The position numbers were made by a program, and so were the translations under genes. The notes under the pieces were generated by a model that did not search any database, was not told the DNA's origin, and saw only the letters and a program-made list of their open reading frames with translations. Positions 8,477 to 17,106 of a stretch of 64,000 nt of DNA are shown here, piece after piece (the stretch's first letter is position 1; each line of letters starts with the position of its first letter). The stretch lies in NCBI GenBank assembly GCA_037444575.1, contig JBBIME010000004.1, positions 310,001-374,000 of the forward strand, read 5' to 3'. The stretch comes from Bacteriovorax sp037444575. GTDB lineage: Bacteria; Bdellovibrionota; Bacteriovoracia; Bacteriovoracales; Bacteriovoracaceae.

Positions 8477-8956
8477 TTAGTGGTCTAGCGTCTCACCGTG
8501 AAAATTGTGGTCAGAGTAAACAATTCGATCGTGCATTTCGTGGTTAAACCCTTGTATTTCATCAATGTTTTTCACATTTCTAAAAATCGTGTCGCATTTA
8601 TAACAGATAGCAACCAAGTTCAGTCGTCGGAAAAGGAAAAAATCCACAGCATAAAGAACGATAAAGGTACTTAAATACCACTGAGGTCCAAGACCAACCC
8701 ACAACATAATTGTTGAGATAATCGCAGCGACAACAAAAAGGATAACTCCCAGTTTTCGATTAAAATCTTTTTGCGAATAAAAATCTTGTCTCTCACATCC
8801 AGGACAAACTTTTAAAATTCCGTTGACATGATTTTGATTAAAGTGAACAGGTTGTTCTTGGTTGCAAACATCGCACTTGATAAGAGTTGCACTAACTTCT
8901 GGGTAAACATGAATTCCCGATCCACAATTTTTACAAGTAAAATGCACAGTCATCAT
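8477..8956 (-). CDS. Zinc-ribbon membrane protein of unknown function
   Basis: A 159-residue protein with four CxxC pairs: CKNC near residue 8, CDVC near 28, CPGC in the middle and CYKC in the C-terminal half. Between the third and fourth pair are two hydrophobic segments (GVILFVVAAIISTIML and WYLSTFIVLYAVDFFLF). It looks like two zinc ribbons on either side of a membrane hairpin. I do not recognise the family. Its ATG overlaps the stop of the upstream membrane protein by 4 nt, so the two are translationally coupled. Confidence 0.65.
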   Translation of the reverse strand: MMTVHFTCKNCGSGIHVYPEVSATLIKCDVCNQEQPVHFNQNHVNGILKVCPGCERQDFYSQKDFNRKLGVILFVVAAIISTIMLWVGLGPQWYLSTFIVLYAVDFFLFRRLNLVAICYKCDTIFRNVKNIDEIQGFNHEMHDRIVYSDHNFHGETLDH

Positions 8957-9729
8957 ATATAAAGTCCAAAATTAAAAAAGATAAACGTTGAAACAAGTTC
9001 ACCAATAAAAATAAAGAAAGTCATCGCGTACAAAATTCCTGTGGAACTTTGAATGGAGCGCATTTTAACAAGCTTCCAGTTAAAGAGACTCATTCCAAGA
9101 ATAACCAGATACCCAAACGACATTCTCATCGTAAGAAGAAGCCAGTTAAAAGCATAACCAGAACCAAGAGTTGTCTGCTCTTCAAAAAAATCAAAATGTT
9201 TATAAGTGCTCATCGCACTGAAAACAATTTTTAATCCTAAAATGATCCATGTGATAATCGCTGCTGTTTTTAGAGGCTGCTCACTAAGCTTTGGAACAAC
9301 TAAATACCAATGCCCCAAAGTCATGGCGTAAGTGATGATCCCAAGCAATAAGGCCGATGAAAAAAGAAAGAGTGAATTTAAAACAGTTGGCGATAAAAAA
9401 GCGATATGTACGCCAAGAGAGATAACAACCAAAAGATACATCCCCCACATTAAAAGAGTTTTTTCGTCTCGATGAAAAAGTGAAATTGTCACCAAAGCAA
9501 ATAGAGCGATGAGTTTTAAATAAAGAGATTGATTAAAAAGTGGCCCGGAAGAAGTGAAGCTAATGATTAGAGTAATAACCAAAGCGCCGATTGAGAGATT
9601 AGAAATCAATTTAATAAAACCATTTCCGGTTAATTTAGATGGCGCGATCGGCGAAAACAGCGTCATCGTCCAGGCGATCGAAAGAAGAAAAAAAACTGCA
9701 ATGTCTTTTACAATTGTTCCATTTGCCAT
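8953..9729 (-). CDS. Multi-pass membrane protein of unknown function
   Basis: A 258-residue, strongly hydrophobic protein with about seven or eight predicted membrane helices and short loops. No catalytic motif or known signature is visible. It overlaps the Nudix gene upstream by 22 nt and the zinc-ribbon gene downstream by 4 nt, which marks a three-gene transcription unit. Function is unknown. Confidence 0.65.
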   Translation of the reverse strand: MANGTIVKDIAVFFLLSIAWTMTLFSPIAPSKLTGNGFIKLISNLSIGALVITLIISFTSSGPLFNQSLYLKLIALFALVTISLFHRDEKTLLMWGMYLLVVISLGVHIAFLSPTVLNSLFLFSSALLLGIITYAMTLGHWYLVVPKLSEQPLKTAAIITWIILGLKIVFSAMSTYKHFDFFEEQTTLGSGYAFNWLLLTMRMSFGYLVILGMSLFNWKLVKMRSIQSSTGILYAMTFFIFIGELVSTFIFFNFGLYI

Positions 9730-10175
9730 AAACGACTGATCATTCCTTCATTAAATTGTGACTGGATATATACCGCTAAATCATCAAGAATGACATGGTT
9801 TATCGGAGGAATTTTACCTTTTAGGTGCTCTGATTTTTTATCATATGGGATTTCAAGCCACTGCCCTTTCTCTTTTGGCAATTGGTCGAAATTCGATAAG
9901 AAGACAAATAAACAAATATTTTTAAGGTCCGTGTTGTAGTCTTGGTACTTAAACAACACGATCGGTGATTTTAAATCAATCCCAACCTCTTCCAAAACCT
10001 CTCGTCGTCCTGCTATTTCAGGAGTTTCGCCCTCTTCAATTTTTCCACCGGGAAACTCAAGCATTCCATAAAGTGGCCCAATTTCCTCGCGGACTTGAAC
10101 CCACACTGAAAAAGAATTAGCGTTTATTTCTTTTAAAAATAATACGACTGAGACAATAGTATTTTTTTTCGTCAT
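9708..10175 (-). CDS. Nudix hydrolase (MutT-like)
   Basis: About 155 residues. The Nudix box GGKIEEGETPEIAGRREV continues into LEEVGID, giving the full G-x5-E-x7-REVLEEVGI pattern with all metal-binding glutamates. The substrate could be an oxidised nucleotide (MutT type) or another nucleoside diphosphate derivative. The ATG at 10175 is preferred because it begins the usual first strand; the ATG at 10199 would overlap the divergent Dus start. The gene heads the unit that continues into the two membrane proteins. Confidence 0.8.
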   Translation of the reverse strand: MTKKNTIVSVVLFLKEINANSFSVWVQVREEIGPLYGMLEFPGGKIEEGETPEIAGRREVLEEVGIDLKSPIVLFKYQDYNTDLKNICLFVFLSNFDQLPKEKGQWLEIPYDKKSEHLKGKIPPINHVILDDLAVYIQSQFNEGMISRLWQMEQL

Positions 10176-10198
10176 ATTTTTTGATACTAACACAAGCA

Positions 10199-11191
10199 AT
10201 GACTAATTTCGATGTGTTTCCCAAAAAATCCCTGCTCTTTGCGCCGATGGAAGGCGTAACCGATGAAGCTTATCGAATCGCAATGCTTAAAACTTTTCCA
10301 GAGTGGGATCAGTTCTTTACTGATTTTTTGCGTGTTCCAACAGTCGGAAAAATCACTGAAAAAATGCTCATGGAACACTATGGCCCTCGCATTCATGCGA
10401 ATCTTTCTTGGCGGAAAAAAAATTCATTTCAAATTCTCACAACTGCGCGCGCTCAAACACAAGCTGCAGTTGAAATTTTAGAATCAATGAAAATGCATCA
10501 CCTCGATTTAAATCTTGGGTGTCCTTCAAAAAAAGTTAATTCCCACTTTGGTGGCGCGTATCTATTGTCAGACCATAAAGCTCTAAAGTCTGTTCTTAGC
10601 ACCATTCGAAATAATTTTACCGGACGCTTTACCGTGAAGATGCGAGTTGGCTATCGCGATGATAAGAACTTCAGCGATACACTGAAGCTTATACAAGACG
10701 AAGGTGTTGAAGCGATCACCCTCCACGCTCGCACTCGCGATCAACTCTATAAAGGGGTTGCGGATTGGAGCTATATCACTCGCGCTGTTGGCGAAGTTAA
10801 GGTTCCTCTCATAGGCAATGGGGATATCTGGATTGCTGAAGACATTGAGAAAATCTTTGAAACAACAGGTTGCCACTCCGTCATGTTTGGAAGAAGCGCT
10901 CTTAAAACTCCATGGCTTGCTAAAATTTACAAGGAATATATTGAAGAAGATGCTCATATTGATGAGACCTATCTTTTATTTCAAAGAAAAAATTATCTCG
11001 ATCAATATTTTGAAGCACTCTTAAAAGAGTTCCGTGAGGTTGGTTTGCCTGATCTTCTCATTCTAAAAAAGTTTAAATCTTTTTCTATCAATCTTTTCGA
11101 TGACTATGAAAACTTTGAAACTATTCGCGGGAATTTTCTGCGGTCGGAATCGCTGGCGGAGTTTCTAGATCATCTGGCGGCGTTGAAGTAG
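10199..11191 (+). CDS. tRNA-dihydrouridine synthase (DusC-like)
   Basis: A 330-residue flavoenzyme that reduces uridines in tRNA with NADPH. The FMN-binding TIM-barrel start APMEGVTD, the active-site loop LNLGCPSKKVN with its catalytic Cys, and the block HARTRDQLYKGVADW (FMN and phosphate binding) are all present. The ADW form of this last motif and the short length suggest the DusC/single-domain branch. The ATG at 10199 is taken as start; a TTG at 10181 is in frame but less likely. No ribosome site precedes either. Its 3' end overlaps the convergent membrane gene by 71 nt. Confidence 0.85.
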   Translation: MTNFDVFPKKSLLFAPMEGVTDEAYRIAMLKTFPEWDQFFTDFLRVPTVGKITEKMLMEHYGPRIHANLSWRKKNSFQILTTARAQTQAAVEILESMKMHHLDLNLGCPSKKVNSHFGGAYLLSDHKALKSVLSTIRNNFTGRFTVKMRVGYRDDKNFSDTLKLIQDEGVEAITLHARTRDQLYKGVADWSYITRAVGEVKVPLIGNGDIWIAEDIEKIFETTGCHSVMFGRSALKTPWLAKIYKEYIEEDAHIDETYLLFQRKNYLDQYFEALLKEFREVGLPDLLILKKFKSFSINLFDDYENFETIRGNFLRSESLAEFLDHLAALK

Positions 11192-11615
11192 TTGAAGTAG
11201 GTTTCTTATTCCAAAGATAATAAGAAACTTCAAAACACGCTGATCCTAAAATCGTAAACAGCATATTTCCATTTCCACCGACAACCATCAACATGAAAGT
11301 AAAAACCAAAGGCGAAATAGCGCGTATTAAAGATGGCCCGAAAGGAAATCTTTCGATTTTAATAAAGAGTTGAAGGTAATAATTAATTCTTACGATTACA
11401 TTTAAAAAAGAAAAACGTTGTTTACTAACAAGCATTTTTTCTTTTAAGCCTGGAGTTAAAAGAGTGAAGTGCCAAATGAATGCGAGAATGAAAAAAAGAG
11501 TATCCAAATAATTAAGTCCAATAACTGATAGAATTCCCCAGCAGATGAAAAAACTTAAGAATGATGTGATGTAATAGCGAGAAAGAATTGAAAGACTATT
11601 CCAGATCTTTTTCAT
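11121..11615 (-). CDS. Small membrane protein of unknown function
   Basis: A 164-residue protein with about four predicted membrane segments and a polar C-terminal tail rich in Thr and Pro. That tail is encoded antisense to the last 71 nt of dus. Its start overlaps the SDR stop by 4 nt, so it ends the zapA-rny operon. I do not recognise a family. Confidence 0.55.
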   Translation of the reverse strand: MKKIWNSLSILSRYYITSFLSFFICWGILSVIGLNYLDTLFFILAFIWHFTLLTPGLKEKMLVSKQRFSFLNVIVRINYYLQLFIKIERFPFGPSLIRAISPLVFTFMLMVVGGNGNMLFTILGSACFEVSYYLWNKKPTSTTSTPPDDLETPPAIPTAENSRE

Positions 11616-12298
11616 TTGAGTGCTCCTCTCTTATGAAGAAAAACCATTTCTGGAAACTGCATATGAGATGGACTCGTTACAACCATTTGAAAAACATGCA
11701 TGAAATCACTAATTGTCATCATCTGATCAAGAGGAAGATCTTCAACTTCTTCATCCCAGATCGGTGTATGAATCGCTCCAGGCATTAGCGTAGAAAAGCG
11801 TACACCAAGATGTCCCCACTCTTCTCTTACGGATTCAATCATTCCATTTAGAGCAAACTTCGAGGCGCTATAAGCAGACATGTTTCCTAGACCAACTTTT
11901 GAGGCCAGAGAGGAAACAGTTACGATATGAGTAGTATCTTCAACCAGAAAATCACTGGCGTGTTTTAACACGTGAAAAGCACCGACAACATTAGTTTGAA
12001 GATGATCTGAAAACTCTTTGGTTGAAGTTTCAACTAACGGAGACATTTCAAAAATGCCTGCGTTTAACACGATCAAATGAAGTGCATCGGTGTGACCAGC
12101 AATCAGTTCATACATTTCTTCAACTGCTGCTTCATCTTTAATGTCACAAAGGATATCAATGAAATTGGGGTGATCAAAAGTTGTTCCTCGGCGAGAAATG
12201 CCGATAACAGTGTACCCCATATCTAAGAGGTATTGGGCCATTTCATAACCGAGACCTGAAGAGGTCCCGGTGATTAATGCAAATTGGTTTTCGTCCAT
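11612..12298 (-). CDS. Short-chain dehydrogenase/reductase (SDR)
   Basis: A 228-residue classical SDR. The cofactor motif TGTSSGLG is at residues 10-17, NAG at 79-81, the catalytic Ser at about 130, and Tyr143/Lys147 in YSASK. So the fold and the Ser-Tyr-Lys set are complete. The substrate cannot be told. It sits 3 nt after the rny stop and overlaps the next gene, which places it in the rny operon. Confidence 0.85.
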   Translation of the reverse strand: MDENQFALITGTSSGLGYEMAQYLLDMGYTVIGISRRGTTFDHPNFIDILCDIKDEAAVEEMYELIAGHTDALHLIVLNAGIFEMSPLVETSTKEFSDHLQTNVVGAFHVLKHASDFLVEDTTHIVTVSSLASKVGLGNMSAYSASKFALNGMIESVREEWGHLGVRFSTLMPGAIHTPIWDEEVEDLPLDQMMTISDFMHVFQMVVTSPSHMQFPEMVFLHKRGALK

Positions 12299-12301
12299 CT
12301 A

Positions 12302-13861
12302 TTACTTGGCAATTCCCACGGCCTTCGTTTCACGAAGAACTGTAATTTTAATTGTTCCAGGATATGACATTTCTTCTTCGATTTTCTTAGCGATATCGCG
12401 AGAAAGCATTACTGTTTCTTCATCGTTAACTCTGTCGTTTTCAACGAAGACTCTTACTTCGCGTCCACCTGAGATTGCGTATGATTTAGAAACCCCTTCA
12501 AAACTATTAACGATTTCTTCAATGTCAGTTAAGCGAGATACGTAAGATTCCATCATCGCTTTACGAGCACCTGGACGAGCTCCAGATAAAGCATCTGCTG
12601 CAGCTACAAGGTGGGCAAGAACCGATTCTGGTTTTTCATCGTCGTGGTGAGCGCGGATAGCGTGAACGATATCTGGTGATTCACCATATTTTTTAGCGAA
12701 GTCAGCACCGATAACCGCGTGTGAGCCTTCTGCTGAAGCATCGATAACTTTTCCGATATCGTGAAGAAGAGCAGCTCTTCTTGCTTGTTTTACATTGAGA
12801 CCAAGCTCAGCGGCCATCGCTCCACAAATAAATGCTGCTTCAATAGCATGTTGATATTGGTTTTGAGTGTATGAAGTTCTCCATTGAAGAGCTCCAACAA
12901 GTTTTAAAATTTCAGGGTGGATACCGTGAACTCCGATTTCCATTTGAGCTTTTTCACCAAGATCGCGAAGCTGTCTTTCCATTTCTGCTTTTGATTTATC
13001 ATGGAACTCTTCAATCTTAGCTGGGTGGATACGTCCGTCAGCAATAAGCTTTTGGATAACCATACGAGCGATTTCTTTTCTAACAACGTTGAATGAAGAA
13101 ATAACGACAACTTCAGGAGTGTCATCGATAATTAAGTCGACACCACAGATTTGTTCGAATGCTCTGATGTTACGACCTTCACGACCAATCAAGCGACCTT
13201 TAACGTCATCACTTGGAAGTTCAACTGAACCAATTGTTTTTTCACCAACGTATTCACCAGCAAATCTTTGAATCGCGATTCCCACAATTCTTTTTGATTT
13301 TGCTTCTGCTTCTTCTTTTGTTTCTTCTTCAAGTCTGCGAAGAGTTTTTCCAAAATCTACGCGAGCTTCTTCTTCCATTGCGCGAAGAAGTTCATTTTTA
13401 GCTTCTTCTTTAGTCATCTGTGCTACTTGAGCAAGACGATCATTGAATTCATTTTGCTTATTTTTCATGCGAAGAGCTTCTTCTTCATGAAGTTTTTTAG
13501 AGACTTCAAAAGCAATTTCTTTTTCTTTTAGAACTTTTACTTCTTTATCGTGATCTTCAATTTTGCGGTCAAGAGTCGCTTCTTTTTTAGCGATCTCACG
13601 CTCTTGATTTTTGATTTCATTTGTTCTATTGGCGATTTCGCGATCAGATCTTTCTTTTTCTTCACGTGAAATTTCTTTAGCTTCTTGTCTAGATTTGTAC
13701 TTTATTTCGTCAGCATATTTTTTTGCTTTCTCAATAATGTCATTACCTTTAGCTTCTTTATCTGCGATATCTTTTTTAACCTGGCCATTCTTTACTACGT
13801 AACCGACGACTGCGCCGATTATGGCAAAAAGAACTGATGCCAAGATCACTGCTATATTCAT
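12302..13861 (-). CDS. rny: Ribonuclease Y
   Basis: A 519-residue membrane-anchored endoribonuclease that starts mRNA decay. It has an N-terminal membrane helix (about residues 4-22), a long charged coiled coil to about residue 200, a KH domain (GRLIGREGRNIRAFEQ) and an HD domain with the metal-binding pair in LLHDIGK followed by SHAVIGADFA and the HH of IRAHHDDEKPES. Full length for the family. A GGGAG site precedes the ATG, 12 nt after the folate cyclo-ligase stop. The zapA-rny order is common in deltaproteobacteria-like genomes. Confidence 0.96.
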   Translation of the reverse strand: MNIAVILASVLFAIIGAVVGYVVKNGQVKKDIADKEAKGNDIIEKAKKYADEIKYKSRQEAKEISREEKERSDREIANRTNEIKNQEREIAKKEATLDRKIEDHDKEVKVLKEKEIAFEVSKKLHEEEALRMKNKQNEFNDRLAQVAQMTKEEAKNELLRAMEEEARVDFGKTLRRLEEETKEEAEAKSKRIVGIAIQRFAGEYVGEKTIGSVELPSDDVKGRLIGREGRNIRAFEQICGVDLIIDDTPEVVVISSFNVVRKEIARMVIQKLIADGRIHPAKIEEFHDKSKAEMERQLRDLGEKAQMEIGVHGIHPEILKLVGALQWRTSYTQNQYQHAIEAAFICGAMAAELGLNVKQARRAALLHDIGKVIDASAEGSHAVIGADFAKKYGESPDIVHAIRAHHDDEKPESVLAHLVAAADALSGARPGARKAMMESYVSRLTDIEEIVNSFEGVSKSYAISGGREVRVFVENDRVNDEETVMLSRDIAKKIEEEMSYPGTIKITVLRETKAVGIAK

Positions 13862-13873
13862 TTTAGGCTCCCT

Positions 13874-14446
13874 TTATATATTTTCATTGCACTTAATTAT
13901 TTTTTCTTCAGTAACTATGTAATCAAGATTCACATCGTGTTCTTCACTTGGAAGCATCTCTTCGAGCTGTAGTGAAAAACAAATTCCAATTTTGACTCCA
14001 CGAAAATGATGTAAATATTTATCGTAGAATCCTTTTCCTCTTCCCAGTCGAACTCCAGATTCAGTGAATCCGAGTCCTGGGATCAAAATCACTTCCGGAT
14101 CTGCTTTTGGAGCACGTTCATCTGGCCCCAAAATTTTAAATCCGAAATCTTCTCTGACATTTAAATCGCTCATTCGGGCCATTTTAAAAGTCATCACTTT
14201 TGTATTTTTTTCGTATGCAGGGTACGAAGTTAGCTTTTGATAATCCTCCGAAAGATTCAAAAACCAATGTGGTTCATGAGCAATCGGAGCAAAAGCACCT
14301 ATACATTTTTTCATTTGAATAACGTGGAGGTCGCCAAGAAGTGTTGCAAGATTCTCTGAAAGCATTGAACTCTTGCTTTTAAGCATTTCATCATCAATCA
14401 ATGAAAGTTTGGCTTTCATTAAAAGTCTGAGTTCTTGCTTATTCAT
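13874..14446 (-). CDS. 5-formyltetrahydrofolate cyclo-ligase
   Basis: A 190-residue enzyme converting 5-formyl-THF plus ATP to 5,10-methenyl-THF. The family signature is clear near the C-terminus: PGLGFTESGVRLGRGKGFYD, which binds ATP phosphate and Mg. The N-terminus has the usual basic helix. It follows zapA by only 2 nt, the same pairing seen in enterobacteria (zapA-fau), but no 6S RNA fits between them here. Confidence 0.9.
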   Translation of the reverse strand: MNKQELRLLMKAKLSLIDDEMLKSKSSMLSENLATLLGDLHVIQMKKCIGAFAPIAHEPHWFLNLSEDYQKLTSYPAYEKNTKVMTFKMARMSDLNVREDFGFKILGPDERAPKADPEVILIPGLGFTESGVRLGRGKGFYDKYLHHFRGVKIGICFSLQLEEMLPSEEHDVNLDYIVTEEKIIKCNENI

Positions 14447-14448
14447 CT

Positions 14449-14757
14449 TTAGCGAGTCGTTGGAGAGACTTCTTCGATGTATTGAAGGGCATCTACTGCA
14501 GTTGTGCGCAGAAGATTAATGTTTTCGCGATACTCTTTTTCTAATGCCAATTTTTCACCCGCAAACTTAAGCGCCAATAAAACGGCAACTTGAGATTGGC
14601 TCAATTGAGGTGAAGAACTAATTATTTTGAAAGCTTCGGATTGAACATATCCGACAATATCACTTGGTCCAATTCCCCCAAGCTTTTCATCTTTTTTAAG
14701 CTTGAGTTTTTGACCTAATACTTCAAAAACTGCGTTGTCTACTCTTTCGTTATTCAT
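14449..14757 (-). CDS. zapA: Cell division protein ZapA
   Basis: A 102-residue protein that bundles FtsZ at the septum. It has the ZapA layout: a short beta-rich head (VFEVLGQKLKLK) and then a helix and coiled coil with the central AVLLALKFAGEKL segment that matches the AALNLADEL position of the family. First gene of the minus-strand operon with folate cyclo-ligase and rny. A TTGACG (14789-14794) lies upstream, and no ribosome site is visible before the ATG. Confidence 0.75.
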   Translation of the reverse strand: MNNERVDNAVFEVLGQKLKLKKDEKLGGIGPSDIVGYVQSEAFKIISSSPQLSQSQVAVLLALKFAGEKLALEKEYRENINLLRTTAVDALQYIEEVSPTTR

Positions 14758-14794
14758 TGTAATTTAGAGTAAACGATGGAGGAATTTACGTCAA

Positions 14795-14820
14795 TTAAAA
14801 TGCCCTGCGTGAAGGGCATT
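14795..14820 (-). terminator. Rho-independent terminator after ftsY
   Basis: A perfect 8-bp stem (aatgccct / agggcatt) with a 6-nt loop, followed on the minus strand by TTTTAATT, 13 nt past the ftsY stop. Confidence 0.7.
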
Positions 14821-14832
14821 CTTAAGGCAATC

Positions 14833-15951
14833 TTACATTCCTAAAAGTGCCTTTAAATAGTCATCAACTTTAAAAACATCCAGGTCGGAAGCTGTTTCTC
14901 CAACACCGATATAGGCAATCGGAACTTGCAATTGCTCAACAATAGAAACCGCGCTACCTGCTTTGGAAGATCCGTCGCATTTTGTGAAGATTAGGCCAGT
15001 TAGATTCAATGCCTTATGGAACTCTTCAGCTTGGCGGATAGCGTTCTGTCCAGTAATCGCGTCAATTACCAATAGAATTTGGTGGGGTGCTGTTGGATCA
15101 ATCTTCTTTAAAACGTTTTTGCTTTTAGCGAGCTCATCCATGAGATTTTCTTTAGTGTGAAGTCGCCCTGCTGTGTCGAGAATACAGTAATCGGCATTTT
15201 GATTTTTTGCCATTTGAAGGGCATCGTAACCAACGCCTGAAGGATTGCTCCCCTCTTTGGCGCGAACCATTGTTGCCCCGGCGCGATCACACCACACTTG
15301 CAATTGATCTACGGCCGCCGCCCTAAAAGTATCACAGGCCCCAACGACAACACTTGCTCCTTCTGCGCGAAGCTTAGTCGCAAGTTTTCCAATCGTTGTT
15401 GTTTTTCCTGCACCGTTAACTCCCACCACCATGATGACTTTGGTCTGCCCTTTTTCTGCGGGATTAAATTCATACAATGAGCGATCCACTTTTTCTTGAA
15501 CGGGCGCCATTTTCTTTTTTAAGAAATCAAAAAGAAACGCTTTGAATGATTCTTCTGTGAGATGTCCATCTTTGGCCTTTCTATGAACTTCTTGCATCAG
15601 TTCGCCGACAGTCGCTGTCCCAATGTCAGCACCATATAGAAGCTCTTCAAGTGTTTCGATTTTATCTTGATCTAATCCACCAGAAAAAAGTCCTGTGAGT
15701 TTTCCCCACACTTCCTGGCGCGAGCGAGAAAGACCAGTCTTTAATCGATCAGCAAAACTAATTGCTGGAGGTGCTGGTGGTGCAACAACTGGTGCTTTTT
15801 CAAGAGCAGTAGCAGATGGAGGAGTAACAACTTCCGCTTCTTTAAGAGGAGCTTTTAATTTTTCCTTTTTTGCTCTTCTAGCTGAATGAGTAAGGATAAA
15901 AACGGCGATTCCAATTACAATAATGGCGATAAAAATATAAGTTAAATTCAT
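14833..15951 (-). CDS. ftsY: Signal recognition particle receptor FtsY
   Basis: A 372-residue SRP-type GTPase that docks ribosome-nascent-chain-SRP complexes at the inner membrane. The N-terminus has a membrane helix (about residues 4-22), then an Ala/Pro linker and the NG domain: P-loop GVNGAGKTTTIGKLA, DTFRAAAVDQL, the G3 motif DTAGR, the G4 motif TKCDG, and the closing GVGET. A true transmembrane anchor is unlike E. coli FtsY but is known from other bacteria. Its start has a promoter-like pair upstream and the gene has its own terminator. Confidence 0.95.
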   Translation of the reverse strand: MNLTYIFIAIIVIGIAVFILTHSARRAKKEKLKAPLKEAEVVTPPSATALEKAPVVAPPAPPAISFADRLKTGLSRSRQEVWGKLTGLFSGGLDQDKIETLEELLYGADIGTATVGELMQEVHRKAKDGHLTEESFKAFLFDFLKKKMAPVQEKVDRSLYEFNPAEKGQTKVIMVVGVNGAGKTTTIGKLATKLRAEGASVVVGACDTFRAAAVDQLQVWCDRAGATMVRAKEGSNPSGVGYDALQMAKNQNADYCILDTAGRLHTKENLMDELAKSKNVLKKIDPTAPHQILLVIDAITGQNAIRQAEEFHKALNLTGLIFTKCDGSSKAGSAVSIVEQLQVPIAYIGVGETASDLDVFKVDDYLKALLGM

Positions 15952-15981
15952 TAAGTCCTCGTTCGATTAAAAGCTTGAACC

Positions 15982-16010
15982 AAGATAGAGCATAATCTTA
16001 AATTTTTCAA
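15982..16010 (-). promoter_or_regulatory. Candidate ftsY promoter
   Basis: Minus strand: TTGAAA (16005-16010), 17-nt spacer, TATCTT (15982-15987), ending about 30 nt before the ftsY ATG. Found by motif matching. Confidence 0.4.
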
Positions 16011-16039
16011 CTTGCAGAGGACCTACTTCGTAAGATAAA

Positions 16040-17038
16040 GTGCGCTTTATGCACACAGATATAAATAATAGAAAAAATAAATTGAAGGCCCAATTTGATT
16101 TGCTTTGGGCCATAAGAGCATTCTTTACCAAGAACAATTTTTTGGATGTCCTAACACCTCCAATGGTTAAAAATCCTGGCATGGAAACCCACATCCATCC
16201 TTTCCAAGTTGCTCACGCAAAAACCACAAGCCTAGCTCCTTGGTACTTGCAGACTTCTCCTGAATTTCACATGAAGGAACTTCTCTCGATTGGCTTTGAA
16301 GATCTTTTCACTATCTCCTATTCATTTCGAGATGAACCAAATGCAAGCAATCACCGTCCACAATTTTTAATGCTCGAGTGGTATAGAAAAGGTGCTCACT
16401 ACACTCAAATCATGAAAGATTGCGAAGATCTTTTTTCTTTTTGTTTAAATGAACTAGAACTTAAAAATAATTCTATTGATCCAAGTTTAAAAAATTGCAA
16501 ATTTGAAAGGGCCACCATTCAAGAACTTTTTCTTGATATGTTAAACGTGGATATTTTAAATTTCTTAGATAAAAAAGACCTAAAAGAATTAATTGAAAAG
16601 AATTTCAAAGATGTTCCACTTCCAACGCAAGGAGAGGATCTATCTTGGGATGATTATTACTTCTTACTTTTTTTAAATAAGATTGAACCTCATCTTGCTC
16701 ATTATCCTTTTTTACTTTTGTATGAATTTCCAAATCACTTAAGTGCTCTTTCAACTTTAAAGAGTGATGACCCGAGAGTTTGCGAGCGTTTTGAAATTTA
16801 TTGTAAGGGAGTTGAACTCTGCAATTGTTTTAACGAACTCACCGATTTAAAAATTCAAAAAGAGAGATTTGCTCTTCAATCACTTGAGAAAAAAAATCTT
16901 TATCACTACGAGCTTCCCGAGCCAACAGTTCTGTATCAAGCAATGGAGCGAGGACTTCCCAATTCAGCTGGAATCGCTCTCGGTGTAGAACGATTCCTAA
17001 AAGTTCTAACGGGTGTCGAAAACCCATTTTGGGAATAG
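16040..17038 (+). CDS. epmA: EF-P lysine ligase EpmA (class II lysyl-tRNA-synthetase paralog)
   Basis: A 332-residue class II aminoacyl-synthetase core without an anticodon-binding domain, as in EpmA/PoxA/GenX, which attaches beta-lysine to elongation factor P. Motif 1 is around FLDVLTPPMV, motif 2 is FSYSFRDEPNASNHRPQF, and motif 3 is SAGIALGVERFLKVL. The GTG at 16040 is kept; an ATG at 16049 is as plausible and neither has a good ribosome site. The C-terminus (ENPFWE) stops at a TAG that straddles the left edge of the inverted-repeat unit at 17053-18105, so the natural end may have been altered. Neither efp nor epmB is in the window. Confidence 0.88.
   Translation: MRFMHTDINNRKNKLKAQFDLLWAIRAFFTKNNFLDVLTPPMVKNPGMETHIHPFQVAHAKTTSLAPWYLQTSPEFHMKELLSIGFEDLFTISYSFRDEPNASNHRPQFLMLEWYRKGAHYTQIMKDCEDLFSFCLNELELKNNSIDPSLKNCKFERATIQELFLDMLNVDILNFLDKKDLKELIEKNFKDVPLPTQGEDLSWDDYYFLLFLNKIEPHLAHYPFLLLYEFPNHLSALSTLKSDDPRVCERFEIYCKGVELCNCFNELTDLKIQKERFALQSLEKKNLYHYELPEPTVLYQAMERGLPNSAGIALGVERFLKVLTGVENPFWE
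17027..17036 (+). repeat. Left 10-bp direct repeat flanking the inverted-repeat unit
   Basis: ttttgggaat, identical to 18106-18115 and in the same orientation. It covers the last codons of epmA. Placement just outside the inverted repeats suggests a target-site duplication. Confidence 0.7.
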
Positions 17039-17060
17039 GTGCCACGGGAATAGGTGCCAC
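17031..17060 (+). repeat. 15-bp tandem duplication at the left end of the unit
   Basis: gggaataggtgccac occurs twice head to tail (17031-17045 and 17046-17060). It joins part of the flanking direct repeat to the tip of the inverted repeat, as slippage or a second end-joining event would. Confidence 0.85.
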
Positions 17061-17086
17061 TACACTTTTGGTTTCGCAGTTGCAAA
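17053..17086 (+). repeat. Left 34-bp inverted repeat
   Basis: Begins ggtgccactacac and ends cagttgcaaa. Perfect complement of 18072-18105. Confidence 0.95.
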
Positions 17087-17106
17087 AATTTTAAAAAAAT
17101 TAATTC

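Noticed and set aside
10181..10198. TTG start for dus six codons upstream
   Set aside because: It has no ribosome site and would overlap the region of the divergent Nudix promoter; the ATG at 10199 fits the family better.
13213..13401. Plus-strand ORF rich in Leu opposite rny
   Set aside because: It is the complement of the Glu/Lys-rich coiled coil of RNase Y, a common artefact.
14440..14460. 6S RNA between zapA and the folate cyclo-ligase gene
   Set aside because: In many bacteria ssrS lies here, but the two genes are 2 nt apart.
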